This document shows, one piece after another, positions 18,391-24,442 of a DNA stretch of 24,442 nt. Origin of the DNA: Terfezia claveryi. Its lineage: Eukaryota; Ascomycota; Pezizomycetes; Pezizales; Pezizaceae. The stretch lies in the NCBI GenBank assembly GCA_015179025.1, contig WHUX01000469.1, positions 1-24,442 on the forward strand, given 5' to 3'. The notes under the pieces were generated by a model. That model saw only the letters and a list, made by a program, of their open reading frames with translations. It ran no database searches and had not been told where the DNA came from. The translations under genes were made by a program, and so were the position numbers. Numbering within the stretch: the stretch's first letter is position 1; every line of letters begins with the position of its first letter.

Positions 18391-18690
18391 TGACATAAGC
18401 TCAACGTCTGGATGTCAGAGTTCATTGCCATCGCATCATCAACTCAATTGAGGTTGTTAACACTATAGGTTCAACGTCTGGCATTTCTGAACCATGGCCC
18501 CAAATCGCTCTCTTCTACAATGCACACCCGCTACCAGCTTGCATCTACGACGCTCTATCACCAGCCAGCTACGTAGCCGCTATTGCAGCCATTGAATATG
18601 CACGCAGCGGAAATATCCATTGTATTCGCTAATAATTATATACACAGAAGTATTGAGCAATAGATATGTATATAGAACATGCAATCGCTG
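18391..18690. other. Unassigned sequence between two repeat blocks
   Basis: No supported gene. It contains a short imperfect direct repeat, GGTTCAACGTCTGG and GCTCAACGTCTGG, about 60 bp apart, and TTGAGGTTGTTAACAC. Nothing else is recognised. Confidence 0.4.
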
Positions 18691-18910
18691 TAATACTCGC
18701 TCTAATACTCGCTCTAATGCTCTAATACTCGCTCCAATACTCGCTCTAATACTCGCGCCAATGCTCTAATACTCGCTCTAATACTCGCCCTAATACTCGC
18801 TCTAATACTCGCTCTAATACTCGCCCTAATACTCGCTCTAATACTCGCCTTAATACTCGCTCCAGTACTCGCTCTCATACTCGCTCTATTACTTGCTCTA
18901 ATGCTCGCCA
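18691..18910. repeat. 12-bp satellite TAATACTCGCTC, about 17 units
   Basis: Seventeen 12-bp units of consensus TAATACTCGCTC with two 8-bp partial units (TAATGCTC, CAATGCTC) interrupting the array. Being a multiple of three, it gives a false minus-strand frame repeating ASIR. The units drift at both ends, as expected for slippage. From 18911 to 19190 no feature is recognised. Confidence 0.93.
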
Positions 18911-19190
18911 TAATGTGCTGGGATATTGAACGAAGGGAAAATGCGCGGGGAAGGGAGGTATATATACAGGAAAACCATAGTTGCTAAGGCCGACTGCTTA
19001 GCCCGACAATTTAGACTTTCCGAAGACGGATAACAAGAGAAGTAGCATGACAGTGATCAATGGCGCTCAGCCCCCTTTCGCCCGCGGGTGCCGTACTATT
19101 CAATGCCTGGCCTGGTAATAGTCATATTGGGAAATCGTAGTCATTGTATCGAGATATGTGCGTAGTTCACGCTTTGTGATATGTTTCGTA

Positions 19191-19400
19191 GGAATTCATG
19201 CATTTGTGGGCATATATATATATATATATGCGAGAAACTCGTGCTTTTGGAGACATATAGAGAAATGCATGCATTCGCGGGCATATATATATATATATGT
19301 GCGAGAAACTCGTGCTTTTGGAGACATATATATATATATGCGAGAAACTCGTGCTTTTGGAGACATATAGAGAAATGCATGCATTCGCGGGCATATATAT
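19191..19400. repeat. Minisatellite with (TA)n runs and two built-in hairpins
   Basis: Copies of GCGAGAAACTCGTGCTTTTG start at 19230, 19301 and 19340. Two are followed by AGAGAAATGCATGCATTCGC and a TATATA run, giving unit lengths of about 71 and 39 bp; the shorter unit lacks the ATGCATGCAT part. CGAG-AAA-CTCG and ATGCATGCAT are each palindromic. Frames across both strands are repeat artefacts. Confidence 0.88.
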
Positions 19401-19420
19401 GTTCTGGTCCGTTCCAGGAT

Positions 19421-19529
19421 CCGGTCCATACCGGTATGGCCCGGTCCATACCGGTATGGACTGGATATCGCAACGGACCAGGCCGTTACGGTATGGCTGG
19501 ATATCGCAACGGACCAGGCCGTTACGGGA
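19421..19529. repeat. Two short tandem repeats: 20-bp and 36-bp
   Basis: CCGGTCCATACCGGTATGGC occurs at 19421 and 19441 (20-bp period); it contains the perfect palindrome CCATACCGGTATGG. It runs straight into a 36-bp unit (CTGGATATCGCAACGGACCA, then GGCCGTTACGG) at 19461 and 19497, which contains GATATC. The sequence 19575-19600 adds three short CAGCGGCCA-type units. No coding content. Confidence 0.85.
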
Positions 19530-19620
19530 TTAAATTGTTCAATGTCATGGATAGCAACAAGGATTTACCACAATCACAGCGGCCACAGCGGCCACAGTGA
19601 CATTAAAATTACTAAATAGG

Positions 19621-19790
19621 GACATATCCGATATGAAGGTAATTTTGTAGCAACATTTGGTCAAAGAACATCGGAGATAACATAAAATGACCTATCGTAG
19701 AAAATACTCAGTAGAGGTATACCCGAAATGAAGGTTATTATGTAGAGAAACATTAGGTCAAAGAACAAGAGGATGTAGCCCTCACAATAG
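19621..19790. repeat. Imperfect direct repeat, 94 bp apart
   Basis: GATATGAAGGTAATTTTGTA near 19630 recurs as AAATGAAGGTTATTATGTAG near 19727; each is followed by an ACATT(T/A)GGTCAAAGAACA segment. Together they are upstream of the Ginger-like gene and could belong to its terminal region or promoter. A matching inverted copy at the gene's far side was not found. Confidence 0.5.
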
Positions 19791-19843
19791 TAGCCTTTAA
19801 AGATCACGATGCTACAGAGTTTTAACTATTGCTTTGCTTGATT

Positions 19844-19947
19844 ACACTCTTACTGGTCTCTATAATATCACACTCTTACCAGTCTCTACAATATCACACT
19901 CTTACCGGTCTCTACAATATCACACTCTTACCAATCTCTACCAATGT
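19844..19947 (+). repeat. Four 26-bp repeats in the leader of the Ginger-like gene
   Basis: Units start at 19844, 19870, 19896 and 19922 with consensus ACACTCTTACCGGTCTCTAC plus AATATC. The last unit contains the ATG at 19944. They lie in the presumed 5' untranslated leader. Confidence 0.85.
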
Positions 19948-20107
19948 CTATCGCTCAAGATTATACTGAGACTGATCTCAACCAGTTTCATCCTCTAGGG
20001 TCCGCTCCATCTCCAAGTGCTATTGAAGCATTTTCTGGTACTGCCCACACCAACTTTGAAGAGTATTTGTATACAATAAGTAACAAATCTCACTTGACTT
20101 TTGAGAA

Positions 20108-20159
20108 GTAATAACCCTAAAATTATCTAGTATAATAGTGACTAATAAATGCTATCTAG
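20108..20159 (+). other. Intron 1 of the Ginger-like gene (52 nt)
   Basis: GTAATA donor, ACTAATAAA branch-like site at 20141-20149 and CTAG acceptor. Splicing joins LTFEK to YRKIKAYLRD in frame (phase 2). Unspliced, the frame hits TAA at once. Confidence 0.85.
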
Positions 20160-20425
20160 ATATCGCAAAATTAAAGCATACCTTCGAGATCCAAATCTAA
20201 AGGCTGCTAAAGGCAATACAACAGAAATTAAGCTACGATCAAAGGCACTCAAGGAATATGAGCTATGAAATAATGCTTTATATTTTATTGCTGGGAAAAA
20301 TAATCAACGAGTAGTCTTAGAGCATGATGTATTTGACGTTATTGCACATACTCATGATACATTAATGCATGTAGGCAAGAACAAAACCTATGCAACTATT
20401 AGTGAAAAGTACTATAGAATTAATC

Positions 20426-20494
20426 GTAAGGAGGTATGGTTAAGTCTGAATCTACTTAGTATATATTAATATTAATATTTGGTATAAGTTATAG
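20426..20494 (+). other. Intron 2 of the Ginger-like gene, ends uncertain
   Basis: Donor GTAAGG at 20426 fits the consensus and gives an in-frame join with an acceptor at either 20488 (TATAAG) or 20494 (TTATAG). The region between contains several TAA in frame, so an intron is needed. A donor at 20434 (GTATGG) would keep more of the expected protein but does not keep frame with either acceptor; later mutation could explain that. Confidence 0.55.
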
Positions 20495-20991
20495 AACTGT
20501 TACAGTATTGTCAACTATGTGCATGTAATAAACCAAGTCAAAGTCGTGGTCTACTACAACCAATCATTGTTAATAATCTTTGGGAACGAGTACAAATTGA
20601 TCTAATCAATATGCGAGCTGATCCAGATAGGGAATACCAATGGATTTTACATATTCGTGATTATTTTAGTAAATTTTCTAGTGCTTATCCTTTAAAGTCT
20701 AAGGAAAGTACTAAAGTTGCTAATATCTTTCTCATGTAGATTAGACAATTTGGTCCACCAAAAATTCTTCAATGCGACAATGGTAATGAGTTTAAAGGTG
20801 AAGTACTTGTTATTATAGAATATTATAGAATTTCTTTAATACAAGGACGTCCATACCATCCTCAAATACAAGGATTAATAGAACAAGCAAATGCTGTTCT
20901 AAAGCAGAAGATTCGAATGGCTAAAGCTAAATCAGGTGACAATCGATGGGTACAGATTTTACCTATTGTAATTTTAGCAATGAATCAACAA

Positions 20992-21050
20992 GTAAGTAAT
21001 CATTTCTAATACTCAGGCTAGTCTTATAATAATAAAACTAATAATATTAG
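20992..21050 (+). other. Intron 3 of the Ginger-like gene (59 nt)
   Basis: GTAAGT donor, ACTAATAAT branch-like site and ATTAG acceptor. Splicing joins MNQQ to IHSTTGHSPYEVVF in frame, matching the family's region after the catalytic Glu. Confidence 0.88.
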
Positions 21051-21905
21051 ATTCACTCAACAACTGGTCATAGTCCATATGAAGTTGTATTTAAACAAAA
21101 AGTATATCATCTTCCAGGTCATTTATCTCCAATCCTAGATGCAAATAATAAGGAAGTAGAGAATGATGATAAGGAAGTAGAGGATGAGGATAATGAAGAG
21201 AAGGAGGAGAATGAGGAGGAGGGGGAGGAGGAGGAGGAAGAGGAAGAAGATGATGAGGAAGAGGATGAGCAAGAGGAGGATAATGAGGAGAATGAAGAGG
21301 AGAAGGATGACGAGGAAAACAATTTAATTGAATCTTTGAGTCAATTTACTTCTGTTCAACTTGAACTTCCCACTGGCAGTACCGACATTATGCTAGCAAA
21401 AGTCCGCAAACGTACTGCAACAGCTCGGAAGAAAATGGCAAATCGATATATTTAACAGTATAAAATAGATACCTTCATAATAGGTGATTTCGTCAGCTTA
21501 CGAATTCCTAGTATTGATGGAGCTTCTACCGACCATTGCTGAATTTTTTGTAGAGTTGTCTACAAGCCTCATCCTGACCGATATCAGCTATATAGTGAAT
21601 ATGGCCTGTTAGATCGATACTATCTCACTAGCGAATTGGAGCGGCTTTCTTCCAGTATTAGACTAGCCTACCTTGAGTCTATTCCATTAGAATAGCAAAG
21701 TCAAAAACCAAAGTCGCTGCATAAAGTTGCACATCTTGCCTCTGCTAGATCTATAGTTCACTGCAAATGTAAAGGCCTATGTTCTGACTGTCGTTACCAA
21801 TACAAAAAAGAAGGATGTTTATGTACTGCCTATTGTCATACTGGATCAGGGCCGCACTCATATATGAATTCAATATAAGAGCTAGCAGGATGTTAAGCAA
21901 GCGGA

Positions 21906-22050
21906 GGATTAAGTAAGTGGGTATGAGGATTGAGCAAGCGGGGGATTGAGCAAGTGGGTATAAGGATTGAGCAAGTGGGAGATTGAGCAAGTGGGTATGG
22001 GGATTGAGTAAGTGGAGAATTGGGCAAGCAGAGGATTGAGCAAGTAGAAG
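21906..22050. repeat. 37-bp composite minisatellite (21 + 16 bp)
   Basis: GGATTGAGCAAGTGGG-type units alternate in lengths of 21 (ending TATGA or TATAA) and 16 bp, starting at 21906, 21927, 21943, 21964, 21980 and 22001. Directly downstream of the Ginger-like gene. From 22051 to 22166 no feature is recognised. Confidence 0.8.
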
Positions 22051-22230
22051 ATGGCAGAGCTTTTCTTATGTATATATTCTGATCTGTTAATACAATACTC
22101 AGAGTAGAAGATTTCTTATATTCCCTGAAAATATTAATCACCTAGAATCGCCGCTTCTATAGTGTGCACTACAAGGTGAGCGAGTTTTTGTGCCATTGAC
22201 AACTCACTGAGCTAGTGTTTATATCCTTGA

Positions 22231-22350
22231 GCTTACAATCGGGGGTCCCTATTAGCCTGCAATCAGGGGTCCCTATTAGCCTGCAATCAGGGGTCCCTAT
22301 TAGCCTGCAATCAGGGGTCCCTAGTAGCCTGCAATTGGGGGTCCCTATTA
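22231..22350. repeat. Five 24-bp subterminal repeats of the CACTA element
   Basis: Units start at 22231, 22255, 22279, 22303 and 22327, an exact 24-bp period, each containing GCAATCAGGGGTCCCTATTA. CACTA transposons often have subterminal repeats that bind the transposase. The plus-strand frame repeating LQSGVPIS is an artefact. Confidence 0.92.
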
Positions 22351-22399
22351 GTCTAGATATCCGTATCTACATCAGCAAAAAAAATTCTCCATCATGATG

Positions 22400-22780
22400 T
22401 AGCAACTAGTTTTGTTCCACCTGGTGCACCACCAAATTCCTGCTATCTCTCATGCACCCTATTCATACTACAAAATTTCTGCTCCCACTCATGCACCCCA
22501 TGCGCATCCTCAAAATATATGCTCTACACCTCGAACACCACCAAATTCCCACTGCCTCTCATACACCCTATGTGCACCTTCAAACTTCAGCAGAAAAAAT
22601 AAACAAATCTGTATCCGGACGCATCAACTACTTTTATACCATCCCATGTGTTACAATTTTCTGCTTACCTCTATACGCCCCAACACATGCCCTCCTAATA
22701 TTGGCCTGGCACCTGTTTTACATCTGACACTTCACATTCTTTGTGGCTCTTCTCTCAAATGGTCACAAGTTTATTATTTC
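22400..22780. other. Noncoding interior of the CACTA element with loose repeats
   Basis: Three imperfect units containing ACCAAATTCCTGCTATCTCT followed by CATGCACCC lie near 22431, 22475 and 22540. The two plus-strand frames here do not resemble known proteins. This is 3' of the transposase on the minus strand. Confidence 0.45.
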
Positions 22781-24442
22781 CTAATCATAAATCATATTCC
22801 ATGTCTCTAAGTCTATTCTATTATTTACCAACCAACTTTCCCCCGGCTCTAATGGTATCAAATGCGCAATCCCTTCTATTTGTAATATCTTAACTATAAC
22901 CCCTTCCCCACTCATCGGCAATCCAACGCGAACTATCCCTTCCGTGCCCTGCACAGCATTCAACCTAATGCATTGAAGCAGATTCACATGCACCAACCGG
23001 TGCACCATTCCTGCTATAGTTATTACTTTGAACAATGCATTGATTCGTCCTGGTATTCGACCATTCAGCGTCCCTACTGGTGCCTTATCCAATGCACACT
23101 GTCTCTTTACCCATATCCAATCATATCTTTCCTTCCTGTGAAATTTCTCGGTGCATCTAGCATTGTGCAAAATGAACCCTTCTCCACTGAATTTTGGCAC
23201 TGGAATTTGAAGCACCCTATATGAACGAATTTCCTGAACTAACAGCTCGGTAGGGTCGGAATCCATGCTTCTAACTTCCTGCCTTAAAAACGCTTGTGTT
23301 GTCAGCACCAGATCTGGCAAGCCAGTTACACGCTCCATATCCTCGAGGCTGGATATTAATCCCAACTCAATTTTCCCCCACAACTTCAAGTAGACCTGTT
23401 TTCCAACACCTGGCGTCACATCTCCGTTTTGCTTAACCTGGTTCCATAGATTAAGTGTCAAGTCATTCATAGCAAAAGTATGATCCCTCGTGTAGGTAGT
23501 AACTATCTGTGGTGTTGCATTAACCCTATTACTTCGACGGTAAGCATCCTTAAGGCCTTTATACATAGCTTCACTGATATTCGTGGAATATTGAGCTAGA
23601 GCCCCAAACTTCAGAATCTGTTCGGCATAATGGGAGATTAAATGGATTTTTGGGAAATTGAAGTGCGCCCCTTCTTGTAAAATCTCATTCACCAATTCCC
23701 GATGGTGCAAGGTATTTTCTTGACGCATCCTAACCTTTTCCGATGCCCTGAGGTCTTCAACCAATGATCCCACTTGTTCCTTCAACAAATCCTTATGTGC
23801 TTTTGCACCAGCCTTTCTTGTTTTCTTATCAGCACGGAACCTCAAGAACACAGCTTTAGTTTCATGAAACACATGCAAATATTCTTGTAAATAAGAAACT
23901 GTCTTATCCGTATGACTAGGATACTGAGTCATGAGATAGAAGTCAGTGATACTATGTATGCAGCGAATTGCTCGGTTGAACTCCTGTACCTGACCTCCGG
24001 TGGGCCGTGGTTGGTTGGCCTTCCGACGCAACGCCGCGGTAAATGTTCCAAGAATGACTTTACCAAAGTTCCGCATTTCCTTTCCCGACCATTGTGAAAC
24101 AACTCGGTATCCCTTGGTCGGAACTGAAAATCCGGGATAGGGAGGCAACCGATGCTAGACATAGTCAAATGCATTAATCCGCTCATAGTATTCTAGAAAA
24201 CCTTGAATCCAATCCATTAAATGATTTTACACTCCTAGGAGGATATTGTGCAAAACATCTGCTCGAATGAGCTCAGGCGGATTTATATTTGGGACTGACC
24301 ACAAGGCGTTTTTGATGTTTTTAATGCCATTTGCTTTCAAACTGACAGCGTCGGAATCGTTGTACGCTGCGGCATAATTTTGATGTGAGTGAGCTGGATA
24401 ACCACTTCCTAAATACTCACCAAGCTTCTCGGTCGGAATTGT
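22781..24442 (-). pseudogene. Plavaka-type CACTA transposase, C-terminal part, partial
   Basis: Would cut and rejoin the element's ends. It is read from 24442 down to a TAG at 22781-22783, 553 codons, and its start lies outside the window. Segments in order: GEYLGSGYPAHSHQNYAAAY, PPELIRADVLHNILLGV (family DxLH motif), RLPPYPGFSVPTKGYR, FNFPKIHLISHYAEQILKFG, then SEAMYKGLKDAYRRSNR, all typical of the Plavaka/KDZ group. The middle (about 23740-23810) is Lys-rich and helical. A TAA at 24227-24229 and a TAG at 24155-24157 interrupt the frame; below these, about 457 codons are clean. Whether those stops are real decay or lie in introns cannot be decided, although neither has good splice sites. Confidence 0.85.

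Larger units (their letters stand above)
19944..21878 (+). pseudogene. Ginger-like integrase/transposase gene with introns (decayed)
   Basis: Encodes an integrase of the Ginger/GIN1-like type, which moves DNA by cut-and-paste or derives from Gypsy integrases. The ATG at 19944 gives MSIAQDYTETDL, followed by an N-terminal region. After intron 1 come KYRKIKAYLRDPNLKAAKGN, a zinc-binding region (HTHDTLMHVGKNKTYATI, CQLC) and the core WERVQIDLINMR, LQCDNGNEFKGE, LIEQANAVLKQK with D, D and E visible (34 residues between the second D and E). After intron 3 come TGHSPYEVVFKQ, an acidic Glu/Asp linker (about 21160-21330), a GPY/F-like part and a Cys cluster (CKCKGLCSDC...CLCTAYCHTG). Stops at 20266, 20737, 21453, 21540 and 21693 break it. 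No terminal repeats found. Confidence 0.85.
22167..24442 (-). mobile_element. One end of a CACTA (Plavaka-type) DNA transposon
   Basis: The left terminus reads CACTACAAGGTGAGCGAGTT, with the CACTA start typical of this superfamily. Just inside, AACTCACTGAGCTAGTG (22201-22217) is a rough inverted copy, so the end can fold into a hairpin of 51 bp. Five 24-bp subterminal repeats follow, then noncoding sequence and a minus-strand transposase gene that runs off the window at 24442. The other terminus is outside, so the target duplication and full length are unknown. Confidence 0.7.

Noticed and set aside
18714..18911. A minus-strand frame repeating ASIR
   Set aside because: Direct result of the 12-bp satellite.
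19158..19600. Multiple frames on both strands across the TA-rich repeats
   Set aside because: Their repeated CEKLVLLETY-type peptides arise from the tandem units; no start or domain supports a gene.
21119..21322. A Ser-rich minus-strand frame
   Set aside because: It is the antisense of the Glu/Asp-rich linker of the Ginger-like gene, which is supported by flanking conserved protein sequence on the plus strand.
22231..22350. Regular 24-bp repeats considered as a CRISPR array
   Set aside because: There are no unique spacers; the units are directly adjacent and lie at the end of a CACTA transposon in a eukaryotic context.
22412..22810. Plus-strand frames of 132 and 91 residues in the CACTA interior
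   Set aside because: Low-complexity His/Pro/Ser-rich products of loose repeats, opposite to the transposase 3' region.

Overview
The window looks like a transposon graveyard from a filamentous fungus, most likely an ascomycete, though no species can be named. The evidence is: a chromodomain Ty3/Gypsy element; a second fungal-type Gypsy element; a Plavaka/CACTA-type transposase; very short introns (52 and 59 nt) with GT...CTAAT...AG signals; and heavy G:C-to-A:T style decay (many TAG/TAA/TGA stops and Asp-to-Asn changes), as expected from RIP or methyl-C deamination. I found no intact host gene, tRNA, rRNA or CRISPR array.

Layout. 1-3300: AT-rich sequence with a small terminal-inverted-repeat element (374-552), a promoter-like stretch, a decayed unrecognised reading frame (about 1060-2038) and two further unrecognised frames. 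3300-4870: a minus-strand promoter-like block, three 40-bp repeats, another decayed gag-like frame and a 45/46-bp minisatellite. 4874-11056: a structurally complete chromovirus with two 555-bp LTRs, inserted in that minisatellite and flanked by the 5-bp duplication GGGTG. Its gag, protease, RT/RNase H, integrase and chromodomain are all recognisable but broken, mainly by single-base shifts. About 11400-18180: an older, heavily mutated Gypsy element (gag, protease, RT, RNase H and the start of integrase). It is interrupted by a GTCTCC/GGAGAC-rich foldback insertion in gag (about 12200-12435) and by a small non-autonomous LTR element in RNase H (16369-17767; 289-bp LTRs, target duplication GATGC), and it is cut off inside integrase. 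18190-19600: a run of unrelated tandem repeats and palindromes. 19944-21878: a spliced but stop-riddled gene for a Ginger-like integrase/transposase with an acidic linker and a Cys-rich tail. 22167-24442: one end of a CACTA/Plavaka element on the minus strand, with a CACTACAAGG terminus, five 24-bp subterminal repeats and a long, nearly clean transposase frame running off the window.

Relative ages follow from the structure. The older Gypsy element was in place before the small LTR element, whose LTRs differ at only 3 positions and whose insertion splits its RNase H. The chromovirus LTRs differ at roughly 30 of 555 positions, almost all transitions. The genes do not form a pathway; they are independent mobile elements nested in or beside one another. 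The most unusual items are the intron-containing Ginger-like gene, the small LTR element and the foldback insertion.
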